A DNA stretch of 64,000 bases from Methylocystis sp. (GTDB lineage Bacteria > Pseudomonadota > Alphaproteobacteria > Rhizobiales > Beijerinckiaceae). A program made the translations under genes and the position numbers. Below, piece by piece: positions 46,066-54,264 of this stretch; the first letter of the stretch is position 1, and each line of letters starts with the position of its first letter. The notes beneath the pieces were generated by a model, which made no database searches, was not told the DNA's origin, and was given only the letters and a program-made list of their open reading frames with translations. The DNA lies in assembly GCA_016178015.1 (NCBI GenBank), contig JACOUB010000007.1:1-64000 (forward strand). Reading direction: 5' to 3'.

Positions 46066-47306
46066 CTTAACGCCCCGCGCGCCGGCAGGGAAGGCGAGGG
46101 CGCCGCGGGTTGGCGCGCTGCTCCGTAAATTGCCGGTTCGGCCGAAGCGATGAAGCCGCCGCCGAGCACGCGCGCCTCCGCTTCCTCGCCATCATAGAAG
46201 ACGCAGGCTTGGCCGGGCGAGACCCCATATTCCGGAACGGCGAACACAACCTCGGCGCCATCGCCGCCGTTAGCGCGCAACAGCGCCGCAACGGGCGGAC
46301 GCGTCGAGCGCACCCGCGCCATGATCTCGACGCCCGCGCCCGGCAAACTCGAAAATTCGCCGTCGCCGATCCAATTCACGTCGCGCAAGGCCACGCTGCG
46401 CGTCTCCAGCGCCGCGCGCGGTCCGACCACCACCTGCGCCTTGGCGGCGTCGAGCCGCACCACGAACAAAGGCTCGGCGAAGCGTCCGGCGGCGACGGCG
46501 CCCAGCCCGAGGCCCCGCCTCTGCCCGATCGTATAATGGATGACGCCGGCGTGGCGCCCGATCGCTCTTCCGTCGATATGGACGATGTCTCCCGGAACGG
46601 CGGCGCCCGGCGCCAAACGCTCGACCAGGTCGCTGTAGTGGCCAGTGGGGACGAAGCAGATGTCCTGGCTGTCGGGCTTCTCGGCCACGTCAAGACAAAA
46701 GCGCCGCGCCAGGTCCCGCACCTGCGGCTTGCCGAGCGAACCGAGCGGAAAGCGCAACTGCCGCAGCTGGTCTTTGGTGGTGGCGAACAGAAAATAGCTC
46801 TGGTCGCGTTGAGCGTCGCGCGCCCGATAGAGCGCGCGTCCGCCCCGGCCATCCGGGCGCGAGGAGATGTAATGGCCGGTCGCCAGCGCATCCGCGCCGA
46901 GATCCTTCGCCGTCTCGAACAGATCGGCGAATTTGATGAATTGGTTGCAGGCGACGCAAGGAACCGGCGTCTCGCCGCTGGCGTAGCTTGCGGCGAAACC
47001 GTCGATCACCTTCTCGCGGAACTGGTTCTCGTAATCCAGCACATAGTGCGGAACGCCGAGCCGCCCCGCAACGCGACGCGCATCGTGGATGTCTTGTCCC
47101 GCGCAGCAAGCGCCCTTGCGATGCGTGGCCTCGCCATGATCGTAAAGCTGCAGGGTGACGCCAATGACGTCATAGCCTTGTTCGCGCAGCAGCGCCGCGA
47201 CGACGCTGGAGTCGACCCCGCCCGACATGGCCACGACGACCCGGGTTTCTCGCGCCGGCTTCGGCAAATCGAGGCTGTTGAGGAAGGAGGATGCGGCCGC
47301 CATCAT
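46062..47306 (-). CDS. mnmA: tRNA-specific 2-thiouridylase MnmA
   Basis: Thiolates U34 of tRNA Lys, Glu and Gln using ATP and relayed sulfur. At 414 residues it has the PP-loop SGGVDSS (28-34), GHYISS region, a catalytic Cys in CNQFIKF (about C120), the second Cys in SQDICFVP, and the GQRRGLGLG motif of the central domain. The ATG at 47306 (a second ATG follows at once) is preferred to a TTG ten codons upstream. The C-terminal tail is Pro/Ala-rich and unconserved. Confidence 0.95.
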   Translation of the reverse strand: MMAAASSFLNSLDLPKPARETRVVVAMSGGVDSSVVAALLREQGYDVIGVTLQLYDHGEATHRKGACCAGQDIHDARRVAGRLGVPHYVLDYENQFREKVIDGFAASYASGETPVPCVACNQFIKFADLFETAKDLGADALATGHYISSRPDGRGGRALYRARDAQRDQSYFLFATTKDQLRQLRFPLGSLGKPQVRDLARRFCLDVAEKPDSQDICFVPTGHYSDLVERLAPGAAVPGDIVHIDGRAIGRHAGVIHYTIGQRRGLGLGAVAAGRFAEPLFVVRLDAAKAQVVVGPRAALETRSVALRDVNWIGDGEFSSLPGAGVEIMARVRSTRPPVAALLRANGGDGAEVVFAVPEYGVSPGQACVFYDGEEAEARVLGGGFIASAEPAIYGAARQPAAPSPSLPARGALR

Positions 47307-47336
47307 CGCAAACAGTCCGAGCGCGTCTTCGCGCAA

Positions 47337-47633
47337 TACGCAACGCGGACGACTGGCCGCGCAAAATTCCGGGCGCCGATATTTAGACCATTATCCTGGC
47401 TGCGACGCAAATCCGCTCGAGACCACTTAGCGGTCCAGATAGAACGCCGGCCGTCCGTTGCAAGATCGCTTTTTTTGCGAGGGTGCCACAGCTGCGGCGT
47501 CAAAGCTCGCGCGTGCGTCCAAAAGTCTCTTGAAATCAGCCTGGAACAAAGTTTGTCGGCATGTTCTGGCCGTATTGTTCGTGGGGCGCATCGCTGCTAA
47601 TAGGCCGCGAGGCTTTTGGGCGAGGGCGATTCC
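47337..47633 (+). promoter_or_regulatory. mnmA-prs divergent intergenic region with prs promoter
   Basis: About 300 bp without a gene between divergent operons. A good sigma-70-like promoter toward prs stands at 47575-47603: TTGTTC, 17-bp spacer, TAATAG, placing the start site about 25 bp before the prs ATG. I see no operator repeats. Confidence 0.6.
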
Positions 47634-48575
47634 ATGAAGGCGATGAAAATTCTCGCGGGCAACTCCAATCGGGCGCTCGCCGAAACGATCGCCGCCTATC
47701 TCGGCATTCCGCTGTGCCGGGCGCATGTCCGGCGTTTTGCCGACATGGAGATATTCGTCGAGATTTTGGAGAATGTGCGCGGGCAGGATGCGTTCGTCGT
47801 TCAATCTGCCTCGGCGCCGGCCAACGATCACCTGATGGAGCTGCTCATCATGATCGACGCGCTGCGGCGGGCTTCCGCGCGCCGCATCACCGCCGTTTTG
47901 CCCTATTTCGGTTATGCGCGGCAGGACCGCAAGCAAGGTCCGCGCACGCCGATTTCGGCCAAGCTGGTCGCCAATCTGATTACCCGGGCCGGCGCCGACC
48001 GCGTGCTTACGGTCGATCTGCACGCCGGGCAGATACAAGGGTTCTTCGACATTCCGACCGACAATCTGTACGCCGCGCCGGTCATGGTCGCCGACATCAA
48101 GGAACGGCAAAATCAGCAGGACGTGACGGTGATTTCGCCCGACGTCGGCGGCGTCGTGCGCGCCAGGGCGCTGGCCAAGCGCATCGATGCGCCGCTCGCC
48201 ATCGTCGACAAGCGGCGCGAGCGCGCCGGCGAATCCGAGGTGATGCACATCATCGGCGACGTGGCCGGCCGCAACTGCATTCTGATTGACGACATCGTCG
48301 ATTCCGGCGGCACCCTGTGCAACGCCGCCGAGGCTTTGCTGGCCGAGGGCGCCAATTCCGTGTCCGCTTATATCACGCACGGCGTGCTGTCGGGCGCGGC
48401 CGCCGGCCGCATCGCGGCGTCGAAGCTTAAGGAACTCGTGGTCACCGATACGATTGAGCCGACCGGCGCCGTCCAGGCGGCGACGAACATTCGCGTCATT
48501 CCGATCGGACCCTTGCTCGGCGAGGCGATCGCCCGCACCGCGAAGGAAGAGAGCGTGTCGAGCCTGTTCGATTGA
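47634..48575 (+). CDS. prs: Ribose-phosphate pyrophosphokinase
   Basis: Makes PRPP from ribose 5-phosphate and ATP for nucleotide, His and Trp synthesis. At 313 residues: [59 protein letters not shown] and the PRPP loop [20 protein letters not shown]. The ATG at 47634 behind GGCGAGGGCG is chosen; another ATG occurs three codons later. Typical class I enzyme. Confidence 0.96.
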   Translation: MKAMKILAGNSNRALAETIAAYLGIPLCRAHVRRFADMEIFVEILENVRGQDAFVVQSASAPANDHLMELLIMIDALRRASARRITAVLPYFGYARQDRKQGPRTPISAKLVANLITRAGADRVLTVDLHAGQIQGFFDIPTDNLYAAPVMVADIKERQNQQDVTVISPDVGGVVRARALAKRIDAPLAIVDKRRERAGESEVMHIIGDVAGRNCILIDDIVDSGGTLCNAAEALLAEGANSVSAYITHGVLSGAAAGRIAASKLKELVVTDTIEPTGAVQAATNIRVIPIGPLLGEAIARTAKEESVSSLFD

Positions 48576-48606
48576 AGGGCGTGGCGATTTGGCGCGCCGC
48601 GCGCTT

Positions 48607-49023
48607 TCAGCGCGAAAACGGATCGATCAGCGGCACGTCGAGCCCCTCGAAATCCTTGCCGTTGCGCGTGACGAGCGGCACGCCCTTGGCGAGCGCCGTC
48701 GCCGCGATCAGCGAGTCGCCGACAGTCAGGACGCGTCCCCCAACTCTCGCATAGGCGCGCAGACGGCCCGCCGTCTCGGCAATTCCCAAATCGACGGGGA
48801 TGGCTCTCGGCCCGAAGCGATCGCGTATCGCCGCCAGAAAGGCCGACAGGCGGAGCTTTTGTTCGTGGTTCGCCGCTTCGAATCCATAGCTCAGTTCGTG
48901 AAAAAGAACGACGCTCACGAGAACTCTGGGCGTCGCCTCGACGAAGGCGACAACGCGCGCGTCGGGCCGCTTGCGGCTCAGCTCGGATATGACGTTGGTG
49001 TCGAACAGCGCCGCGTTCGGCAT
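48607..49023 (-). CDS. vapC: PIN-domain toxin VapC
   Basis: 138-residue PIN-fold ribonuclease. Acidic metal ligands are visible at D8 (LFDTNVISELS), E in FHELSYGFE, and D in LTVGDSLIAATAL, with TRNGKDFEGLDVPLIDPF at the end. The ATG at 49023 lies 4 bp after the stop of its antitoxin gene. It is convergent with prs, 31 bp from its stop. Confidence 0.9.
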   Translation of the reverse strand: MPNAALFDTNVISELSRKRPDARVVAFVEATPRVLVSVVLFHELSYGFEAANHEQKLRLSAFLAAIRDRFGPRAIPVDLGIAETAGRLRAYARVGGRVLTVGDSLIAATALAKGVPLVTRNGKDFEGLDVPLIDPFSR

Positions 49024-49027
49024 GGGG

Positions 49028-49267
49028 TCATTCTTCGAATTGAAGTGCGGCGCGATCCTCGCCTCGCTTCGGAAGCGGAATATCGAACCCGACGCGCCCC
49101 GCGACGTCGACCAGCCAGCGCCCGTCATGGGGCGACATGGCCTCCTCGTAAGTCTCCGCCGAGATGACCACGCAAGGATTTTGCGCGCCGATGACCTGCG
49201 GCTCGCCCGCCCGAGCGCGCCGAAGAATTTCCGACAGTTCCGCTTTCGCCTTCGCGACCGACCACAT
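49028..49267 (-). CDS. Phd/YefM-type antitoxin of the VapC pair
   Basis: 79 residues. The N-terminal Phd fold WSVAKAKAELSEILRRARAG binds DNA; CVVISAETYEEAM follows, and an acidic/aromatic tail should neutralise VapC. CGGAGG stands 7 bases before the ATG. The twin palindrome upstream is the likely autoregulatory operator. Confidence 0.88.
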   Translation of the reverse strand: MWSVAKAKAELSEILRRARAGEPQVIGAQNPCVVISAETYEEAMSPHDGRWLVDVAGRVGFDIPLPKRGEDRAALQFEE

Positions 49268-49289
49268 TTCTTGCCTCCGAGGTTTAATC

Positions 49290-49309
49290 TGGACTAGTGT
49301 GGACTAGTC
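49290..49309 (-). promoter_or_regulatory. Twin-palindrome operator of the vapBC-type pair
   Basis: TGGACTAGTGTGGACTAGTC: the word GGACTAGT occurs twice at 10-bp spacing, each centred on the palindrome ACTAGT. It lies 23-42 bp upstream of the antitoxin ATG, where Phd-type proteins bind their own promoters. Confidence 0.65.
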
Positions 49310-49463
49310 TGTGCATGAGTCAAGCTCCCACGCGGGCTCAACGTCCTGGCGCTCGCGCGCCAAATTTCCCGTCGCCGGCGCGGGGCAAGGGGTCCGGGAC
49401 GCCTCGGCTCCGTTTCGGCCGTGGCGAAAAAAAGCAGCGCTTTGGATATGCGTGATTTTTGTT

Positions 49464-49496
49464 GCTACAATAATTTGAGCGATTTATTGTAGTAGC
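49464..49496 (+). promoter_or_regulatory. Inverted repeat upstream of brnTA (probable BrnA operator)
   Basis: GCTACAATAA ... TTATTGTAGTAGC around a short AT-rich centre, ending 9 bp before the brnT ATG. In characterised BrnTA pairs the BrnA antitoxin represses its own promoter; the position fits. Confidence 0.65.
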
Positions 49497-49505
49497 GAAA
49501 ATTCA

Positions 49506-49781
49506 ATGCCGATCGAGTTTGATCCCGCCAAGCGCTGCGCCACTCTCGAGCACAGAGGACTCGACATAGCGCGAGCGGGCGAGGTTTTCGCCGGCCCCAC
49601 CCTGACGGTCGAGGACGACCGCCGCGATTATGGCGAGGATCGCTTCATCTCGATCGGTTTTCTGGACGGCCGGATGGTCGTCCTGGTTTGGACGAGGCGC
49701 AGCGGCGCGCGCCGCATCATCTCGATGAGGAAAGCCAATGACCGCGAACAAGTCCTCTACGGCCCCCGATTTCACGGATGA
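49506..49781 (+). CDS. brnT: BrnT-family toxin
   Basis: 91-residue RelE-fold ribonuclease of the BrnT (DUF497) family: IEFDPAKRCATLEHRGLDIA, FAGPTLTVEDDRRDYGEDRF, the core GRMVVLVWTRR, and RIISMRKANDRE near the end. Toxin-first order. It overlaps brnA by 44 bp. Confidence 0.92.
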   Translation: MPIEFDPAKRCATLEHRGLDIARAGEVFAGPTLTVEDDRRDYGEDRFISIGFLDGRMVVLVWTRRSGARRIISMRKANDREQVLYGPRFHG

Positions 49782-49992
49782 CGCCCCGGACCTGTCGGCC
49801 CCGGAATGGCGCGAGAAATTCGCCGCCGCCCCCGTCCGCCGGGGCCGCCCGCTCGCGCCGACGCGCAAGGTTTCGACGACGATCCGGCTCGACCCCGATA
49901 TTCTGGAAGCCTTCCGCGCGGCGGGCGAAGGCTGGCAGTCGCGCATCAACGCCGCGCTGCGGGAATATCTCGAAAAACGCGCGCGGTCGTGA
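49738..49992 (+). CDS. brnA: BrnA-family antitoxin
   Basis: 84 residues. The acidic N-terminal part (TDDAPDLSAPEWREKF) is for toxin binding; the C-terminal ribbon-helix-helix is KVSTTIRLDPDILEAFRAAG then WQSRINAALREYLEK. It overlaps the end of brnT. Probable repressor at the inverted repeat 49464-49496. Confidence 0.92.
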   Translation: MTANKSSTAPDFTDDAPDLSAPEWREKFAAAPVRRGRPLAPTRKVSTTIRLDPDILEAFRAAGEGWQSRINAALREYLEKRARS

Positions 49993-50634
49993 GGGAGAAG
50001 CGTGCGAGGGGCGCAATTTGTTCGTCTCGGGGAGTCGAAATTTCGCAATTGGTATGCTGTCACCGTAATTTATCGTAATTCATCGTCTTCATTCGCGATC
50101 TCGACGACGTGAAAGAGCGCCTCGACGGCGCGCGGCGCATCTTGCGTACGCTGGTGTCGATCGCCGAGAAGAAGGCCGCGTGAGCGATGATGTCGCGGGA
50201 CGGATGGTCGATCGTAAAGACTTCGCCCGGAACCCTGTGGAGCGCTTCGCGGTTTCTCGGCGGCGTCGCCGTCGAGCTTTTGAAGCCCGCTGCGATCTTC
50301 GAACAATAAGGTGAAATCAAATGGCGCGCCACGGTCGATGAAGATGGGCAATATTGCTTCGCTGTGCCGCTATGAGGCCGGAACCGGTGCGGCGCTCCAG
50401 TCGCCGCAAATGCGACGGACCGGGTTTCTGTGCGACGCTTCCATGCCAATCCGCGATGTCGGCGACGCCCAAGGGATGTCCGCAAAAGCTATAACTTTCG
50501 TTCAGGAGGGGCGTCGCGTCATTGTGAAGGGGGCCGGGGGCGTAGGGTAGGCCCAAAAATTCACTCGCCGGCCGTTGCTATCCTGCTGAGAAACCGGAAT
50601 ATGAAATTTCCGAAATTGTGGTCAGGGGCCCAAC
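49993..50634. other. 640-bp stretch with gene remnants and no intact gene
   Basis: At 50088-50183 (+) the frame reads like the C-terminal tail of a protein (FIRDLDDVKERLDGARRI then LRTLVSIAEKKAA) with no start codon of its own beyond an internal GTG: probably a decayed gene. A 40-codon frame (50187-50309) and one at 50311-50550 follow on the same strand, both without recognisable features. The stretch contains TCGTAATTTATCGTAATTCA-like repeated words near 50065-50085. Confidence 0.5.
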
Positions 50635-51180
50635 GTGATCGAGCCTTCTGTTCATGCCACTCCTATGGAGGCGGCTGCTATTCGTGCTCTCTCAAAGGCA
50701 GAGGCGTCTCTTCTTTTGCAACTTGGCCGCCTCGTCCGTGACGACTTCGGGACTTATCGTTTGCGCGGCTCGGTGCCGGACGAAATTATCTCCGATCAAG
50801 AAGATTTCGAAGCCTCTCGTTTCGTCGAGGAAACCGAAGCCATCTCGCTTCACGCGCTTTCCGACGACAAAATTCGCAATCTTTGGTGCAAGGGCTTACT
50901 CGTAAAAGATTGCACCGGCTTTCGCTTCATCGACCCTCCGAAGCCGAAGCCGAAGCTTTGGGAGAAAATTTCACTAGTCGCTTCCCTGGCCGGGACTGCG
51001 GCGTTTTTGATCGGACTTGGCGGCCTCGCTATAGTCGGTTTCGGGGAGGCTATCGTCGAGACCCTAGTCAAGCTGAGGCACTTGCGGCTTGGCGATATCG
51101 CGGAAATAATTTCCATGGGCATTGCCTTCATCGCTCTTTCCGCCGGATGTTGGTGGCTCATGGAGGGGCGGCGACGCTAA
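50635..51180 (+). CDS. Hypothetical protein with two C-terminal membrane segments
   Basis: 181 residues from a GTG at 50635 (an ATG ten codons later is possible). A soluble N-terminal part (about 1-105: LSKAEASLLLQLGRLVRDDF; EDFEASRFVEETEAISLHAL) resembles a small winged-helix or helical domain in pattern only. Two hydrophobic segments follow (about 112-136 and 157-176) with a short basic loop, then a basic end EGRRR. Base composition is less GC-rich than the neighbours. I do not recognise the family. Confidence 0.6.
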   Translation: MIEPSVHATPMEAAAIRALSKAEASLLLQLGRLVRDDFGTYRLRGSVPDEIISDQEDFEASRFVEETEAISLHALSDDKIRNLWCKGLLVKDCTGFRFIDPPKPKPKLWEKISLVASLAGTAAFLIGLGGLAIVGFGEAIVETLVKLRHLRLGDIAEIISMGIAFIALSAGCWWLMEGRRR

Positions 51181-51234
51181 TGCGTAAACCCATCCTAGCT
51201 TTGGACTGCGCCTTGGCCAGCAGTGTTCGAAAAA

Positions 51235-51429
51235 ATGACTGATTTTGTGGAGGAAAAGGACTGCCTGTTGTGCGGCAAAATAGTGCCCGCCGAGCGAGAG
51301 GCGTTTCGCGCCAGTCTCGACAGAATGCCGCTAGACGAGCCCGTCTGCGACGCGTGTCTAGTAGCGTTCTGGCGGAACTTGGGGCTACCCGTCAGCGATA
51401 CCGATGAGCCGGAACCGACCCCGCATTGA
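51235..51429 (+). CDS. Small hypothetical protein with two Cys pairs
   Basis: 64 residues from the ATG at 51235 (a GTG at 51223 adds four). Two CxxC motifs, CLLCGK and CDAC, 29 residues apart, could hold a zinc ion. The rest is acidic with a Pro-rich end. Family unknown. It lies 54 bp after the membrane protein gene, on the same strand. Confidence 0.5.
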   Translation: MTDFVEEKDCLLCGKIVPAEREAFRASLDRMPLDEPVCDACLVAFWRNLGLPVSDTDEPEPTPH

Positions 51430-51443
51430 CGCCCCCGCGGTTG

Positions 51444-51692
51444 CTAATTGGTAGCTAAAGTGACCCAGCCCTGAGCCCGCATGCAGTTTTCAATAGTCTT
51501 CCCAACCATTGCGGTATGGAATAAGTTGTCACCCATGGAGCCGTTCCCGGTGGTCGGGACCATTGCGGCTTGAACACGGCATCCGGCAATGGCGCGTTGA
51601 TAGTCTTCGTCTGAAGCGCTATCCTTGGTGTACTTCGCAGAGGCACACCCTGTTAGCAACAACATCGTCCAGAGGATGAATCGTTTGATCAT
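51444..51692 (-). CDS. Small putative lipoprotein
   Basis: 82 residues: a short basic start and hydrophobic stretch ending in a lipobox (LWTMLLLTGC), so the mature protein would begin at Cys16 and be lipid-anchored. The mature part has two further Cys and the word MRAQGW, common at the end of small Gram-negative lipoproteins. AGGGA stands 5 bases before the ATG. It follows the gene at 51707-51928 by 14 bp, probably as one operon. Confidence 0.65.
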   Translation of the reverse strand: MIKRFILWTMLLLTGCASAKYTKDSASDEDYQRAIAGCRVQAAMVPTTGNGSMGDNLFHTAMVGKTIENCMRAQGWVTLATN

Positions 51693-51706
51693 TGTATCCC
51701 TATTTT

Positions 51707-51928
51707 TTAGGCGATGATCTCGATCTCACCCGACTTCACGAAGCGCAACACCTCGGAATCCATTGACGATATACCGCCAATTACAATTTGAACAGCGGTC
51801 ATATGTTCCGGGTCGCCTGCCGAATCAACATAGCCTTCATAGTCCCCCTTTGCGACAAGGTGGCCGTTCGCCAATCGCACATCGTCTCCGACAACGCGCA
51901 GTCTCACACTTGCGGTCCTTGTTTCCAT
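51707..51928 (-). CDS. Hypothetical protein
   Basis: 73 residues, beta-rich in appearance (TASVRLRVVGDDVRLANGHL, then AVQIVIGGISSMDSEVLRFV), without Cys, Trp or a signal peptide. The start at 51928 is supported by AAGGAGC 5 bases upstream. It is divergent from the gene at 52036. Function unknown. Confidence 0.6.
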   Translation of the reverse strand: METRTASVRLRVVGDDVRLANGHLVAKGDYEGYVDSAGDPEHMTAVQIVIGGISSMDSEVLRFVKSGEIEIIA

Positions 51929-52035
51929 GATGCTCCTTTTTTGAGCTAGGTGCTTGCGCCGTTCTTTATCCTGCGGCGATCGTATGTCCATGCGGCGCTT
52001 TGTCGCCACAGGCAAGCAGCGTGAGGAGAATTCAG

Positions 52036-52308
52036 ATGATGTTGCAGCGCATGAAGAACAACATCGATGCCAGCTGTGAGAAAGAATCACTTGACTGGAC
52101 TTGGTCTCACAACGAGGCGTCAATCGATTTCCCAAAATTCGGCAATGGGACAGAACGGCACAGCGATTTCCGTGTCACCCTGACCTGGCGGGATATTGAG
52201 GAAATCATGAAAGCTATGGCCAACAAAAATCACGAAGGGGCGTTGCGCGCTCAGAGGGCATTACACCTTGCCAATGCGATCGAAGACCTCTTCAGAAATT
52301 CAAACTGA
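52036..52308 (+). CDS. Hypothetical protein
   Basis: 90 residues from an ATG behind GAGGAGAATTCAG. A mixed N-terminal half with DWTWSHNEASIDFPKFG is followed by a helical C-terminal half (DIEEIMKAMANKNHEGALRA). Soluble, charged, family unknown. The following 200 bases up to the acyl-CoA ligase are AT-rich and hold no gene. Confidence 0.55.
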   Translation: MMLQRMKNNIDASCEKESLDWTWSHNEASIDFPKFGNGTERHSDFRVTLTWRDIEEIMKAMANKNHEGALRAQRALHLANAIEDLFRNSN

Positions 52309-52518
52309 CCTACTACCTGCGGCTTGCAAAAGATATTTGCAAAAATGCTGAGCCATTGATTTTCATAGAACTTTTTTATGCAAAAGTTTTGTGCGAAACA
52401 ACGAGCGCAAAATCGGTCGCTTCGCCCAACACGCCACCGGCGGCGGTTCGCACCGTCCTCCAGCCGCACACCGCATTGGGCTTGCCCAAGCCTCGCGCCG
52501 GCTGCGAGAAGGCGCCGC

Positions 52519-54045
52519 ATGATACAAACCATCGACATGCGCGAGCCCGTCCCGTCCCGCTTCAATGTCGCCCGTTACTGCCTCGCCGAAAACGCGCGGC
52601 GGCGTCCCAAGGCCATCGCGCTGACCGTCGTCGGCGACGAGCATGAGCAGCGCTGGACGCATGGCGAACTCGATCTGAAGGTGCGCCGGCTCGCGGCGGG
52701 CTTTCGCTCGCTTGGGCTTCCTCCCGGCTCGCGCGTGATGATCCGCATGGGCAATGAGGCGAATGCGGCGCTTTGCTATTTCGCGGCGATAGCGGCGGGC
52801 CATGTGGCGCTGCTCGCCTCCTCGCAGATCACCTTCGAAGAGGCTGATTTTCTGTTGCGCGACTGCAGCGCCGGCATCCTCGTGCTTGGGCGCGCGTTCG
52901 AAAACGAAGGTCACAACGCGCCAGGAGTCGCCGTCCTGCGCGGCGCCGATCTCGACCGCCTCGCCGAATTCGATCCGATCGCCGATTACGCGGACACGAG
53001 CGCGGAAAGTCCCGCCTATCTCGTCTATACGTCGGGCACGACGAGCCGGCCCAAAGGCGTGCTGCATGCGCAGCGCGCGGCGTGGGGCCGCCGGCCGATG
53101 CACGCGCATTGGATGGGATTGGAGCCCTCCGACGTGGTGCTGCACGCCGGCGCGATCAACTGGACGTATACGCTCGGCGTCGGGATCGTCGACCCGCTGG
53201 CGAAGGGCGCCTCCGCTATCCTCTATAACGGCCGTCCCGATCCGGCCATCTGGCCGCGCCTCGTCGCGCGTTACAACGCGACGATCTTCGCCGCCGTGCC
53301 GGGCGTCTATCGGCAAATCCTGAAATATGGCGCCCCCGAAAGTTGCGATCTCTCGAGCCTGAGGCATTGCCTGAGCGCCGGCGCCGCGCTCGCGCCGAGC
53401 CTTTACGAGGAGTGGCGCGCAAGGACCGGAACGGAACTGTTCGAAGCCTTCGGCATGAGCGAAATCTCGACCTTCGTCTCCAGCGGGCCGACGGTTCCGG
53501 TGCGTCCTGGCTCGCCCGGACGCCCGCAGCCGGGCCGGCGCGTCGCGGTTCTGCCGCGCGAGGGCGGAACCGAGCCGCTGCGGCCGGGCGAGACCGGCCT
53601 GCTCGCCGTTCACCGCAGCGAACCCGGCCTGATGCTGCGTTATTGGAACCGGCCGGCGGAAGAAGCGGCAGCCTTGCGTGGCGACTGGTTCGTCTCGGCC
53701 GATCTCGTCGCGTTCGACGACGACGGCTATGTCTGGCATCACGGACGCAATGACGAGATCATGAATGCGCAAGGCTATCGCGTATCGCCCGCCGAGGTCG
53801 AACACTGCCTCATGCGTTGTGAGGGCGTGCTGGACGCCGCCGTCGCCGAGCGCATGGGGCGGGGCGAGACCATCATCAAGGCGTTTGTCGTGATGCGCGA
53901 CGGCGCGGCGGCGAGCGACGGCGCGATCATCGGCCATTGCCGCCAGCATCTCGCCGCCTACAAATGTCCGCGCGTCGTCGCCTTTCTCGACGCGCTGCCG
54001 CGCAACAGGAACGGCAAGTTGGATCGCGCCCGACTGCCACAGTAG
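52519..54045 (+). CDS. Acyl/aryl-CoA ligase (AMP-dependent synthetase, ANL superfamily)
   Basis: 508 residues. Adenylation motifs: YTSGTTSRPKGV (P-loop), FGMSEISTF, a YWNRPAEEA region, GRNDEIMNAQGYRVSPAEVE (hinge) and the C-terminal catalytic Lys in PRNRNGKLDRARL. It should form an acyl-AMP and then a thioester with CoA. Resemblance is to the benzoate-CoA ligase/acetyl-CoA synthetase side of the superfamily; the substrate is not deducible. The ATG at 52519 is used; one at 52537 is possible. Confidence 0.85.
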   Translation: MIQTIDMREPVPSRFNVARYCLAENARRRPKAIALTVVGDEHEQRWTHGELDLKVRRLAAGFRSLGLPPGSRVMIRMGNEANAALCYFAAIAAGHVALLASSQITFEEADFLLRDCSAGILVLGRAFENEGHNAPGVAVLRGADLDRLAEFDPIADYADTSAESPAYLVYTSGTTSRPKGVLHAQRAAWGRRPMHAHWMGLEPSDVVLHAGAINWTYTLGVGIVDPLAKGASAILYNGRPDPAIWPRLVARYNATIFAAVPGVYRQILKYGAPESCDLSSLRHCLSAGAALAPSLYEEWRARTGTELFEAFGMSEISTFVSSGPTVPVRPGSPGRPQPGRRVAVLPREGGTEPLRPGETGLLAVHRSEPGLMLRYWNRPAEEAAALRGDWFVSADLVAFDDDGYVWHHGRNDEIMNAQGYRVSPAEVEHCLMRCEGVLDAAVAERMGRGETIIKAFVVMRDGAAASDGAIIGHCRQHLAAYKCPRVVAFLDALPRNRNGKLDRARLPQ

Positions 54046-54057
54046 GTTGGAGTCTTG

Positions 54058-54190
54058 CTGCGAGCCTGAAGGCTCGCGTCGATTCCTTCGCACGGACGCC
54101 AACACCCTCTCGGACCGAAGTCGGCTGTTGCCGACTTCGGCATTTGATGCGCAAACCGGGAATGCCCGGTTTGCGAGGGAGAGGGGCGCG
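54058..54190. repeat. Three short hairpins between the ligase and hlyD genes
   Basis: GCGAGCCTGAAGGCTCGC (54060-54077, same core as 15042-15092), GAAGTCGGCTGTTGCCGACTTC (about 54116-54137; the arms are GAAGTCGGC and GCCGACTTC), and CAAACCGGGAATGCCCGGTT TG (about 54153-54174; arms CAAACCGGG and CCCGGTTTG). They likely end transcription from the ligase gene. Confidence 0.75.
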
Positions 54191-54264
54191 CGAACCGAAG
54201 CCATCAACCGGATTTCGTATTACACCAACGATTCGATCGGCGATTACTTCTTATAACCGCAGGC

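Noticed and set aside
50060-50485. Minus-strand frames opposite the decayed stretch after brnA
   Set aside because: Arg/Ser-rich, no start signal, and the plus strand has the more protein-like remnant.
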